This document shows, piece by piece, positions 17,482 through 26,326 of a DNA stretch of 64,000 nt (positions are counted from its first letter, which is position 1; every line of letters starts with the position of its first letter). The notes under the pieces were generated by a model. That model saw nothing but the letters and a program-made list of their open reading frames with translations, was not told where the DNA came from and did no database searches. Made by a program: the position numbers and the translations under genes. The stretch comes from JAGVGT01 sp963807225 (GTDB taxonomy: Bacteria > Desulfobacterota > Desulfobulbia > Desulfobulbales > JAGXFP01), in NCBI GenBank assembly GCA_963807225.1, contig CAWEAD010000012.1:1-64000 (forward strand), written 5' to 3'.

Positions 17482-17985
17482 TCAGTTCGTCAGCGCCGCC
17501 AGGGCCTTGTCGTAATCCGGCTCCTGGGCGATCTCCGGAACCTGTTCGGTATAGGCCACCTTGCCGGCCGCATCGATGATCACCACCGCCCGCGACATCA
17601 GACCGGCGATGGGCCCGCTGATGATCTCTACCCCGTAATCCTTGCCGAAATCCGGGGAGCGAAACACCGAGAGCGGGACAACGTTCTTGATCCCTTCCAC
17701 CTCGCAGAAGCGGTGGTGAGCGAAGGGCAGATCGGCCGAAATGCAGAGGACCACGGTTCCCGGGTGGGCCGCCGCCTCCACGTTGAAACGGCGAACCGAG
17801 GCGGCGCAAACCGAGGTGTCGATGCTGGGGAAAATGTTCAGCACCACCTGCTTGCCGGCAAATTCTTTGAGAGAGCAGTCGGAAAGGTCGGTCTTGGTCA
17901 GGGTGAAGGCCGGTGCCTTGGCGCCGACCTTCGGCAGTTCGCCGATAGTTTGGATTGGCTTGCCTTGCAAGGTGATTTTGGCCAT
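17482..17985 (-). CDS. tpx: Thiol peroxidase, atypical 2-Cys peroxiredoxin
   Basis: Tpx reduces hydrogen and lipid peroxides with electrons from thioredoxin. The 167-residue protein has GAKAPAFTLTKTDLSDCSL, the active site FPSIDTSVCAASVRRFN (peroxidatic Cys) and the partner cysteine in DLPFAHHRFCE, both typical. GPIAGLMSRAVVIIDAAGKV follows. ATG 17985 was chosen because it starts at the conserved MAKITLQG and leaves the normal length. It is downstream of a GNAT gene and upstream of the DUF309 gene. Confidence 0.95.
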   Translation of the reverse strand: MAKITLQGKPIQTIGELPKVGAKAPAFTLTKTDLSDCSLKEFAGKQVVLNIFPSIDTSVCAASVRRFNVEAAAHPGTVVLCISADLPFAHHRFCEVEGIKNVVPLSVFRSPDFGKDYGVEIISGPIAGLMSRAVVIIDAAGKVAYTEQVPEIAQEPDYDKALAALTN

Positions 17986-18028
17986 GTTTGTTCTCCGGTA
18001 ATTTATTAGCGGGATTGACGGGCCGGTT

Positions 18029-18550
18029 TCAGACCGCCTGGTTGAATTCATCACGGTAGCCTGCGACACCACCGCTGATTGGGCGCATGGCCTCTTGGTC
18101 CAGAACCAGAATCATGAAGGCCTCGGGCGGGACGTCGGGCCACAGGCAGCGGATCCCAAAGGTATCGGCCGGGACGAAACCGAAGCGTGGATAGTAACTG
18201 GGATGGCCCAGGACGATGACAAAGGGGCAATGCTGGCGATTCAGGAGAGCCAATCCCTCGGTGACCAGCTTTGAGCCGATACCCTGGCCCTGCAGGTCAG
18301 GGGTGACGGCCACCGGTGCCAGTCCCATGCCGGTGAGTTTCTTGCCGTCGTCGCTGGTGATAGTGGCCGGGGTGAAAAGGATTTGCCCGACTACCCGGTT
18401 ACCCACCTCGGCTACCAGGGCCAGGCGATCCGGGCAGGACTTGCGCAACTGATCGACCAGGTCTGCTTCGGTGGGTTGCCCGAAGGCCGCCTTGTAGATC
18501 TGACGGACCGCTTGCCGATCGCGGCTTTCCTCTTTTCGGATCGTGATCAT
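18029..18550 (-). CDS. GNAT-family N-acetyltransferase
   Basis: This 173-residue acetyltransferase has the acetyl-CoA loop LQGQGIGSKLV (Q/RxxGxG/A) after LAPVAVTPD, and HPSYYPRFGF, which places it with the YhbS-like predicted acetyltransferases. The substrate is unknown. ATG 18550 lies 11 bases after GGAGG. It is 43 bases upstream of tpx on the same strand and may share its transcript. Confidence 0.88.
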   Translation of the reverse strand: MITIRKEESRDRQAVRQIYKAAFGQPTEADLVDQLRKSCPDRLALVAEVGNRVVGQILFTPATITSDDGKKLTGMGLAPVAVTPDLQGQGIGSKLVTEGLALLNRQHCPFVIVLGHPSYYPRFGFVPADTFGIRCLWPDVPPEAFMILVLDQEAMRPISGGVAGYRDEFNQAV

Positions 18551-18722
18551 GTGCTTTGAAACCTCCAAATCGACGATAAGGCGGTAGCAAGAATTCGGCC
18601 TCGAACTTCAGCCCCAGAATACCATTTTTTCGGAGAACTGACTATCGCTGGTCGATACGGTTTCGCATAATTGCGGTTTATGGTGGATTGGGCCGGGAGG
18701 TAAGGGGAAGACAAGCGGCGGT

Positions 18723-19604
18723 TTACCAGTGGGGCTGGTTGCCGATCCGGTAGTTGATTACTTCCATGGTGTCGTTGATCACCACGAAGGCGTCAGGGTC
18801 GAGGTTAGTGATCAAACGCTTCAAGTCGCCCAGTTCGGTGAGGGTCACCACCGTATAGAGGATCTTTTCCGACCGGCCGGAATAGCCGCCCTGGCCATCC
18901 AAAATAGTGACGCCGCGGCGGATGTTTTTGAGGATCTCTTTGGCGATCTGCTGCGATTCCGGGGAAATGATCAGAACCGCCTTGCGCTGGCTGAGACCGG
19001 TGACGACCACGCCGACCATCTTGGAGCTGACGAAGATCACCACCAGGGTGTAGAGCAGGGCTTCCAGCGAATAGGAGAGCCCAACCAGCAGGAGGATGAC
19101 GATGCTGGTGGCCAGGACGGTGCTGCCGATGCCGATCGAAAAGCGTTTGAGCAGCATGACCGAGAGGATGTCGATGCCGCCCTGGGAGCCGGAAGAGCGC
19201 AGGACCAGACCGGTGCCGGTGCCCATGATCAGCCCGGCCATCAAGGCACTGAGCAGGCGGTCGGGAACGGCGATATCGACATGGATCACGACCACCGCCA
19301 GAGCCAGGGAGAGGGCGCCCAGGATACTGTAAACGAAGAAGCGGCGACCCACCGCCATCCAGGCCATGGCGAAGAGCGGCAGGTTGATCAGCAGGTAAAT
19401 CAGGCCCAGATTGAGGGCTGGGATCTGATCGTGGATAAGCAGGGCCACGCCGGTGATGCCGCCGGTGGCGAAATGTTGCGGCAACAGGATGGAGTTGATG
19501 CCGATGGCGCAGAGTACGCTGCCCGTATTGATCAGCAACAGGTCGGCCAGCAGGCGGGACCAGGAGATGAACAGGGTTTGTGGTTTTTTATTCTTTTTGG
19601 GCAT
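18723..19604 (-). CDS. YitT-family membrane protein
   Basis: The protein of 293 residues has five or six membrane helices in its first 200 residues, with the family features INSILLPQHFATGGITGVAL and LRSSGSQGGIDILSV, and a C-terminal soluble DUF2179 domain (TILDGQGGYSGRSEKILYTV, DAFVVINDTMEV). YitT proteins are widespread and of unproven function, and have been suggested to be transporters. ATG 19604 starts at the Lys-rich segment before the first helix; the frame extends upstream without support. Confidence 0.9.
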   Translation of the reverse strand: MPKKNKKPQTLFISWSRLLADLLLINTGSVLCAIGINSILLPQHFATGGITGVALLIHDQIPALNLGLIYLLINLPLFAMAWMAVGRRFFVYSILGALSLALAVVVIHVDIAVPDRLLSALMAGLIMGTGTGLVLRSSGSQGGIDILSVMLLKRFSIGIGSTVLATSIVILLLVGLSYSLEALLYTLVVIFVSSKMVGVVVTGLSQRKAVLIISPESQQIAKEILKNIRRGVTILDGQGGYSGRSEKILYTVVTLTELGDLKRLITNLDPDAFVVINDTMEVINYRIGNQPHW

Positions 19605-19721
19605 AACGGGGGCATGGTTAAATTCAGCCGAACGGCAGCGGGCATCAAGCAAGGTTAATAGGTTGGCATCTGTTTAGCTAGCCTTTTGCGGAATTATCGG
19701 CTGAAGGCCAGGTAAAAAGGG

Positions 19722-21689
19722 CTAGGCAGATCGGCAGACGGCCAGCTCGTTGAAAAGCAGGCGCTGCCGGGAGTTACCGATCACCGCCACCAGATCGTCG
19801 ACGCTGAATCGGTAGTCGGCTTCCGGGTTGGCCTGAAAGCTGCCGGCGTGGATCACTCCGACTACCGTGGCCCCGGTCCTGGTGCGGATGGCCAGCTCCT
19901 TGATCGAGTGCCCGGATAATTCGCTGCCGACCTCGATCTTGACCCAGGAGATCTCCAGCAGGTCCCGGACGTTGTCGAGCCTGGTGATCAGTTGGTAGTC
20001 CTGGTGATCCCGGTAGATCGGGCCGTAGAGTTGGCGGCGGACATCATCGGTGTACTCTTGGATCAGGTTGACCGGAAACTTCAGGTGCAGCAGAGCCTGT
20101 CGGGCAATTTCCAGTCCGGCCTCCATCTCCGGCAGGACCACCATGTAAACTCCTTGCCGGTACAAGGTTTTGGTCTGTTCGAATCCTTCGGCCCGGGCGA
20201 CGATATGCAGTTGGGGCTTGAGCTGGCGAGCCTGCTGGACGATGGCCTGGGCCACCATTACGGCCGGGATGGTAACCAGCAGCAGACTGGCACCCTCCAG
20301 GCGAGCGGCCTGCAGTACCACCGGCTGGCTGAGATCACCGAAGATAGTGGGAAAGCCGGTCCCCTTACATTCCAGCAAGCGCTGGTGGTTATTTTCGACG
20401 ATGACGAATGCGACCCCGAGCCGGGTCAGCACCCGGGCGATATGCTGGCCTACCCGGCCGCCGCCGCCGATCACCACATGGTTGTTCAAGCCTGCCGCCG
20501 GCAGATTTTCGCTCTGTACCGGTTCGTGGCGGAACCAGCGGCGCCGAAGCCGGTATAGTGGCGTGGTCAAGGCCGAGACCGGCGGGGTCAGGAGCATGCT
20601 CAAGACCGAGGTGGCCAGGATGAAGGAGTACATGCGGGGTCCGATGGCCTGAACCTCCAGACCGGCCCGGGCCAGGACGAAGGAAAACTCGCCGATTTGA
20701 AATAAGCCAAGACCGACGGCCAGAGGGATCACGTTGGTATAGCCGAAGCTCCTGGTCACCCCGGCGAAGATCAACCCCTTGCCCAGCGCCACCAGACCCA
20801 CCATGAGCAGGATCTTGTCCCAGTTAGCCAACATGAAGTTAAGATCAAGCAACATGCCAACCGAGGTGAAAAAGAGCAGCCCGAAGATGTCGCGCAGGGG
20901 GATGATGTCGCTCAGGGCCTGGTGGCCGTATTCCGATTCGCTCAGAACCAGGCCGGCCATGAAGGCGCCGAAGGCGAAAGAGAGGCCGAACAGATAAGTG
21001 GCATAGCCGATCCCCAGGCCGATGGCGGTAACGGTGAGGATGAAAAGTTCGCGGGAGTTGCCGCCGGCCACCCGGGCCAGCAGGCGGGGCAGCAGTTTGG
21101 TGCCGCCGTAAAGCATAAGGAAGAGGAACAGCGCCGACTTGAGCAGTGCCAGCCCCAGAACGGGCAGTCCGGCCTTGGGGTTGCCGAGCTGGGGCAGAAT
21201 GATCATCAACGGCACCACCGCCAGATCCTGGACGATCAACATGCCGATCATCACCCGGCTGGATAGGGTTCCCATCCATCCCCGGTTCATCAGGGTTTTC
21301 AAGGTGACCATGGTGCTTGAGAGGCAGATCAGGCCGCCGAGCCAGACCGCCTTGACCGGATCCCAGCCGAAATAGCGGCCGATCAGATAGCCGAATCCGA
21401 TGGTCAAGGTGATCTGGATCGGCGTGCCGATCAGGGCTATCTTGCGCACCGGTCGCAATTCGCTCAGGGAAAATTCCAGTCCCAGGGCGAAGAGCAGTAA
21501 TGCCACCCCGATCTCGGCCAGGAGTTCGATCTCGTGGGTGTCGGTGATGGTGATTCCACCGGTATAGGGTCCGACCACTATCCCCGCCAGGATATAGCCA
21601 AGGATCAAGGGCTGTTTTAGTTTCTGGGCGAGCAGCCCGCCGATCAGGGCGGCAAGGACGATGATGACGATATCTGCGGCGATGCCCAT
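19722..21689 (-). CDS. Kef-type monovalent cation:proton antiporter with TrkA domains
   Basis: The protein of 655 residues has a CPA2 membrane domain of about 12 helices (residues 1-380), including GYILAGIVVGPYTGG and FGAFMAGLVLSESEYGHQ. A Rossmann TrkA-N (RCK) domain follows, beginning VVIGGGGRVGQHIARVL and continuing FVIVENNHQR and GDLSQPVVL, and then a TrkA-C domain at about residues 560-640 with VGSELSGHSIKELAI. It resembles YbaL/KefB and should exchange K+ or Na+ for protons, gated by nucleotide binding to the RCK part. It stands 118 bases upstream of the YitT gene on the same strand. Confidence 0.92.
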   Translation of the reverse strand: MGIAADIVIIVLAALIGGLLAQKLKQPLILGYILAGIVVGPYTGGITITDTHEIELLAEIGVALLLFALGLEFSLSELRPVRKIALIGTPIQITLTIGFGYLIGRYFGWDPVKAVWLGGLICLSSTMVTLKTLMNRGWMGTLSSRVMIGMLIVQDLAVVPLMIILPQLGNPKAGLPVLGLALLKSALFLFLMLYGGTKLLPRLLARVAGGNSRELFILTVTAIGLGIGYATYLFGLSFAFGAFMAGLVLSESEYGHQALSDIIPLRDIFGLLFFTSVGMLLDLNFMLANWDKILLMVGLVALGKGLIFAGVTRSFGYTNVIPLAVGLGLFQIGEFSFVLARAGLEVQAIGPRMYSFILATSVLSMLLTPPVSALTTPLYRLRRRWFRHEPVQSENLPAAGLNNHVVIGGGGRVGQHIARVLTRLGVAFVIVENNHQRLLECKGTGFPTIFGDLSQPVVLQAARLEGASLLLVTIPAVMVAQAIVQQARQLKPQLHIVARAEGFEQTKTLYRQGVYMVVLPEMEAGLEIARQALLHLKFPVNLIQEYTDDVRRQLYGPIYRDHQDYQLITRLDNVRDLLEISWVKIEVGSELSGHSIKELAIRTRTGATVVGVIHAGSFQANPEADYRFSVDDLVAVIGNSRQRLLFNELAVCRSA

Positions 21690-22137
21690 GGCTTAAGAGA
21701 TAGATAGTTGGTGTTTACGGGGTTGCCGGTTATTCCGGTGTTCAGGAATTATAGCAGAATCCGGCCTGGCGGAATAACGGGAAATATTGTCGACCTGGCC
21801 GTGGCCGGTGCCGGGAGTATTTCTCCCTTGTTCCCGCTGGCATAAAATGATACTTTGCGCAACGTATAACCAGTTTCCATCAGTAAAGTCCAAATCTGTG
21901 CCACTACGGAGAATTCATCATTACGAGGAGGGGCTTAGCCCCGACGCGGCGGAAAAGCGAAGACTTCGATCTCAGGTTTCGGGGCACGGTTTTTAGGCCC
22001 GCACTTGCATATTGCTTTGTCGTTGCACTCCAGGCAATTACGGCAGAGAAGCTTACCTTGCTTTGGAACTACGGATTTAATCAGGGGAATAACGGTTCCC
22101 ATGCGGAAACCAACTGACTCAAGAGCGTTATAGGCAG
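21690..22137. other. 448 bp divergent intergenic region
   Basis: This separates the antiporter gene (minus) from the NtrC-type regulator (plus). There is no gene; a GAGGAGGGGCTTAGCCCC stretch at 21927-21944 can form a small hairpin. No sigma-54 element with correct GG-GC spacing was found. Confidence 0.45.
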
Positions 22138-23534
22138 ATGAGCAATACCTCCAGACATGACACCTCGCTTCCGGCTCGGATCTACATCCTGGACGACGAG
22201 GTGGTTACGGTTCAGCGACTGGTCCATGCCCTGGGCAAGGACGGCTATACGGTCGAGGGTTTCATCGCCGGCCAGGAGGCCCTGCTCAAGGTTCGGGAGA
22301 ACCCGCCCGATCTGATCCTGATGGATATCCGCCTGGCCGACGCCGACGGTATCGACCTGATGCAGCGCATGCGGGCCGCCGCGCCGGAGATGGAAGTGAT
22401 TCTGATGACCGGCTACGCCGCCATCGATCAGGCGGTCGAGGCCACCAAGAAGGGGGCCTTCAATTATCTGGAAAAGCCGGTCAAGCTGCAGACCATCCGC
22501 GAAGCCATCAACGAAGTCCTGGCCCTGGCCCGGCAGAAGCGGCAAAAGAACCTGATCTACCAGGAGATTCGCGGAACCGACCACTTCGGCGAGATCATCG
22601 GTGCCTCGCCGGCCATGAAGACCATCTTCAAGACCATTACCCAGGTGGCGCCCCTGGATTGCAGTGTCCTGCTGCAGGGTGAGTCCGGCACCGGCAAGGA
22701 ATTGATCGCCCGCGCCCTGCACGGTAACAGTTCCCGCCGTGACAAGCCCTTTGTCTCCTTCAATTGCGGCGCCTTCGCCGACGAATTGATCGCCAACGAA
22801 CTCTTCGGTCATGAAATGGGCGCCTTCACCGGCGCGGTCAGCACCAAGCTGGGCCTGCTGGAAACGGCTGACGGCGGCACCGTCTTTCTGGATGAGATCG
22901 GCGAAATGCCTCTTCCTCTGCAGGTTAAACTGCTGCGGGTACTTCAGGAACGCAACTTCATGCGGGTGGGCGGCACCGATCCGGTTTCCATCGACGTACG
23001 TTTCATCGCCGCCACCAACCGCGACCTGGAAAAGATGGCGGCGGCCCGGGAATTCCGCCAGGATCTCTACTACCGTCTCAAGGTGGTGATGATCGAGCTG
23101 CCACCCCTGCGCCAGAGGGTGGAGGATATCCCCCTGCTGGCCGTGCATTTTGTCCGCAAGGCCGCGGCCCGGTTCGGTAAGATTGTGCCGGCCCTGAGCA
23201 AGGAGGTGCTGACCGAACTGGCCCGTTACAGTTTCCCCGGCAATGTCCGGGAACTGGAGAATATCATGGAGCGGGCCGTAGCCTTATGTCAGGGCCGCTC
23301 CCTGCGGCTGGCCGATCTCCCCCCGATATCCTCTACCTCTCCAGCACCGTAAATCTGGCTCCGCCCAGTGCCGCACCGGTGGAAATCAAGGATCTGGAAA
23401 TGGGTCATATCGCCAAGGTCTACCAGGAAACCGGCTACAATCAAACCGAGACCGCCCGCCGTCTGGGCATTTCCCGCACCACCCTCTGGCGCCGGCTGCG
23501 CAATTTGACTCCCAAGGTTCCCAAAGTTCGTTGA
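22138..23534 (+). CDS. Sigma-54-dependent response regulator (NtrC/AtoC type), one frameshift as given
   Basis: The reconstructed protein of 465 residues has three parts. A receiver domain (IYILDDE acidic pocket, LILMDIRLAD phospho-acceptor Asp, NYLEKPVKL Lys) is followed by an AAA+ sigma-54 activator domain with Walker A GESGTGKELIA, the sigma-54 contact loop EMGAFTGAV, Walker B TVFLDEIGEMP and SFPGNVRELENI. A Fis-type HTH ends the protein (NQTETARRLGISRTTLWRRL). The frame breaks in the C6 run at 23319-23324; one more C restores LPPDILYLSSTV and joins the HTH. No partner kinase gene adjoins it. It lies upstream of the Usp and TauE genes and may control them, but nothing shows this directly. 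Confidence 0.92.
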
Positions 23535-23898
23535 ACAAAGCGATCCCGATAATCAACTTCCTTTAAACGACCCCGCCTGTCCCGACACATCCGCCCTAAT
23601 CCGTCTTTTTCCGCAACACCGATAACTGCCTGTTTTCCCATGTTTTATCCGGCGTGTTTCAGTGTGAACACATTGTTTCAAATAAAAAACCGTTTTGATA
23701 TCGAATAGTTATAAAGTTAGTGTCAGCTATTGAAACAGTTTTGTTGGGTATTTGGGGCGCCAACCGGAATGAAAGCGGGTAGATAAAAATATTTCCTTTA
23801 AAATCAGCATGATACCAGGCTGGCATAAGAGTTGCTTTATATGGGGTAAATTCATCCGCCGGGTCGGCGGCCCCTCATGCCATCTCTTTAGGAAGATT
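23535..23898. other. 364 bp intergenic region before the Usp-like gene
   Basis: The middle part (23640-23760) is AT-rich and holds repeated TGTTTCA/TGAAACA half-sites, listed separately. No gene is seen. Confidence 0.5.
23653..23737 (+). promoter_or_regulatory. Candidate operator with repeated TGTTTCA half-sites
   Basis: GTGTTTCAGTGTGAACAC at 23653-23670 is an outer-arm inverted repeat (GTGTT-N8-AACAC). Another TGTTTCA lies at 23674-23680, and its exact inverse TGAAACA at 23731-23737. The region is AT-rich and lies 160-245 bases upstream of the Usp-like gene, so it may bind a dimeric regulator of the CRP/FNR or similar type. Confidence 0.4.
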
Positions 23899-24405
23899 AT
23901 GGGAACCAGGATTGCTTTACTTCTAAGCGGTTTCAGCTCCGATTTGTCTGCGATTGTCTGTGCGGTGCAATTGGCGGATCGGACGGAGAGGCGCCTCTAT
24001 GCCTTGCAGCCGCAGGGGGTGGGCGGTTCCCCTGCGCCGTCCATGGGCGGTACGACCTCGGAAAGCCAGAAACTGGACGGATTTCGCTTCGCGGCCGAGT
24101 TCGCCGGTCTGGTCGGGGTTCAGGTTACCTGCCATCTGCTGGGCGACGGTTCGGTGGAACAGGTGGCCGGTTTCCTCCTGGCCAATTCCATCACCTGTCT
24201 GGTAGTAGGCGGCTGGCCGGAGGAGTCGCGGCTGGACCAGGAAGAATGGCTTGGTGAATTGCGCCGGCAGTTGCGTGAAGAACCGCACCGCTTTTATCCG
24301 GATCTGCTGGTGATCATGGCGCCTACTCTGGCGGAAGCTGATTTGGAAAGGGTTGTCAGTCAATCTCGTCGTCTGAAACAGCTGGCGGCGAGTAAAAAAA
24401 ATTAG
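23899..24405 (+). CDS. Universal-stress-protein-like protein
   Basis: This cytoplasmic protein of 168 residues starts with a beta strand TRIALLLSGFSSDLSAI and helix, then a strand RLYALQP, a Gly-rich loop, VQVTCHLLGDGSVEQVAGFL and CLVVGGWPEE, the order of secondary structure seen in UspA-like alpha/beta folds. The ATP-binding G-2x-G-9x-G(S/T) motif is not visible, so it may not bind ATP. ATG 23899 follows TAGGAAG by six bases. It is 126 bases upstream of the TauE gene, on the same strand. Function is unknown; the assignment is to fold class only. Confidence 0.5.
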   Translation: MGTRIALLLSGFSSDLSAIVCAVQLADRTERRLYALQPQGVGGSPAPSMGGTTSESQKLDGFRFAAEFAGLVGVQVTCHLLGDGSVEQVAGFLLANSITCLVVGGWPEESRLDQEEWLGELRRQLREEPHRFYPDLLVIMAPTLAEADLERVVSQSRRLKQLAASKKN

Positions 24406-24531
24406 TCGAGGAGGAGAAAGCTGCGGCGCCGGATAGTCCGGGCAAAACATGAAGAGTTGCTGGGGAGAGTTTTTGAGTGTGATGAAGATTTTTGAATATA
24501 GTCAGTTAAACTAAGACAGAGGAGAGGAATC

Positions 24532-25461
24532 ATGTACATGTACTTGCCAATCGCCCTGACCAGCGTCAATTATCTGCTGGTCGTGGGCCTGGGACTCGGA
24601 GTCGGCCTTTTATCAGGCCTCTTCGGGGTGGGGGGCGGTTTTCTCATGACGCCATTACTGATGATGATCGGCATCCCGCCGACCATCGCCGCGGCTACCG
24701 ACGCCAATCAGATCGTCGCCGCTTCGGCCTCCGGGACATACGCCCACTGGCGTCTGGGTAACGTCGACTACAAGATGGGCATCTATCTGCTGATCGGCGG
24801 TTTCGTCGGCGGCGCGGTCGGTGTCCAGATCATCAAGGTGCTGCGGGCCACCGGCGGCGCCGATTTCCTGATCAAGATGACCTATGTGGTGATGCTCGGC
24901 GTTGTCGGCACCTTCATGTTCTTCGAGTCCCTTAACGCCCTGCGCAAGAAAAAAGGCAACCCGGTTGCCGAGGTTAAAGAGACCGCTCCGGTCGAAAGGA
25001 AGAAGGGTTTTTTCGCCTCCCTGCCCATGCAGACCTACTTTGAGAAATCAGGTGTTACCCATTCGGCCCTGGTGCCCATTGTTCTGGGTGTCTTTGTCGG
25101 CATCCTGGCGGCCATCATGGGCGTCGGCGGCGGCTTCCTGATGGTGCCGGTAATGATCTACATGCTGCGCATGCCCATGCACGTGGTGGTAGGGACCAGC
25201 CTGTTCCAGATCATGTTCACCTGCATCGAGGTTACCTTCCTGCAGGCCTATTCCAACAAAACGGTCGATTTCCTGTTGGCTATCCTGTTACTGATCGGCT
25301 CGGTCTTCGGAGCCCAGATCGGTACCATCCTGGGGAAGAAGCTGCACGGCGACCAGCTAAAAATCCTGCTGGCCATCATCGTGCTGGCTGTAACCGCCAA
25401 GATCATCCTGGAGTTGGTGACGGAACCCTCCATGCTGCTGGCCATGAAGGGAGGGCATTAA
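24532..25461 (+). CDS. TauE/SafE-family anion (sulfite) exporter
   Basis: The protein of 309 residues has eight or so membrane helices in two homologous halves, each with the family motif: GLFGVGGGFLMTPLLMMIG in the first and AAIMGVGGGFLMVPVMIYM in the second. A cytoplasmic loop of about 50 residues (KKKGNPVAEVKE) joins them. TauE/SafE proteins export sulfite, sulfoacetate or other organosulfur anions. A sulfur-metabolising host fits. GAGAGGA lies 8 bases before the ATG. It is separated by only three bases from the TIGR02186 gene, which commonly accompanies this subfamily. Confidence 0.93.
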   Translation: MYMYLPIALTSVNYLLVVGLGLGVGLLSGLFGVGGGFLMTPLLMMIGIPPTIAAATDANQIVAASASGTYAHWRLGNVDYKMGIYLLIGGFVGGAVGVQIIKVLRATGGADFLIKMTYVVMLGVVGTFMFFESLNALRKKKGNPVAEVKETAPVERKKGFFASLPMQTYFEKSGVTHSALVPIVLGVFVGILAAIMGVGGGFLMVPVMIYMLRMPMHVVVGTSLFQIMFTCIEVTFLQAYSNKTVDFLLAILLLIGSVFGAQIGTILGKKLHGDQLKILLAIIVLAVTAKIILELVTEPSMLLAMKGGH

Positions 25462-25464
25462 GTC

Positions 25465-26250
25465 ATGAATAAGATTATCGCATTGCGGCTTGCCGCCATC
25501 CTGCTGTTGTTGGGTCTTACCATGACCCCGAACCCGGCCCGGGCCGTCACCTGCCAGGTGAGCCCGGCCCAGGTTGACATCAACCTCAACTATCATGGCG
25601 CCACCCTGACAGTTACCGGTGAGAACGTGGCCGGTGACGATCTGATCATCCGGATCTCCAACGAGGCTGGTGAGGCCCATTACAAGTACATGGGCAAGGC
25701 CTCCGGTCTGTTCTGGATGAAGAAGGGCGACATCAGCTTCAAGAACGTGCCCGGGGTTTACCTGCTTTACAGTACCCGCGAAATGGAGAATCTGCTCGGC
25801 GAAGAGGCTCAGATGGCCAACATGATCGGCTACCCGGCCCTGCAGGAAGCCGCCGAAATGGAGGCAACCAGCCCCGAATTGCAAAGCGAAGAGGCGCGTT
25901 GGAAGAACGAGTTCATCCGTTTCAAGGAGAAGCAGAACCTTTATTTCATCCATACCGGTACCGTTACCCGTCAGCACGGGGAGGCCAATGACACCTACCA
26001 GGTTGAGGTAGCCTGGCCCTTCCAGGCCCCACCCGGCACCTATACCGTCGAGGCCCTGGCGGTCAGGGACGGCCAGGTGGCCGAACGGGCCGAGACCAGC
26101 TTTGTCGTGGCCCGAACCGGGGTCGTTGCCCAACTCACCGATCTGGCCTTCAATAAGGCGGCACTCTATGGTATCATGGCCGTGGTTATCGCCATCATCG
26201 CCGGTTTCGCCGTGGGTTTGATCTTCAAGAAGGGAGGCGGCGCCCACTAA
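25465..26250 (+). CDS. TIGR02186-family membrane-anchored protein
   Basis: This protein of 261 residues has an N-terminal signal sequence (LAAILLLLGLTMTPNPARA), an exported domain of about 200 residues beginning CQVSPAQVDINLNYHGA, and a C-terminal membrane helix (GIMAVVIAIIAGFAVGLIF) with a short basic end. It matches the TIGR02186 family of conserved proteins found next to TauE-type transporters; their function is not known. The beta-rich exported part may bind the substrate or assist the exporter. It is probably translationally coupled to the exporter gene. Confidence 0.88.
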   Translation: MNKIIALRLAAILLLLGLTMTPNPARAVTCQVSPAQVDINLNYHGATLTVTGENVAGDDLIIRISNEAGEAHYKYMGKASGLFWMKKGDISFKNVPGVYLLYSTREMENLLGEEAQMANMIGYPALQEAAEMEATSPELQSEEARWKNEFIRFKEKQNLYFIHTGTVTRQHGEANDTYQVEVAWPFQAPPGTYTVEALAVRDGQVAERAETSFVVARTGVVAQLTDLAFNKAALYGIMAVVIAIIAGFAVGLIFKKGGGAH

Positions 26251-26276
26251 GCAGCCGGATTAACAGACATACGATC

Positions 26277-26308
26277 GCCCGGCTGCCGGCAGGCAGCCGG
26301 GCGCTTTT
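26277..26308 (+). terminator. Intrinsic terminator after the TauE/TIGR02186 genes
   Basis: GCCCGGCTGCC pairs with GGCAGCCGGGC through 10-11 GC-rich base pairs around a tiny loop, followed by GCTTTTT. It separates this operon from the next gene. Confidence 0.88.
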
Positions 26309-26326
26309 TGAGGCTCGGTCTTCAAC

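Noticed and set aside
18729..19658. 309-codon plus-strand ORF opposite the YitT gene
   Set aside because: The charged, His/Asp/Gln-rich product is the complement of hydrophobic codons in the YitT gene.
21900..22137. Sigma-54 promoter near GGCCCGCACTTGC
   Set aside because: The distance between GG and GC is nine bases, one short of the required ten.
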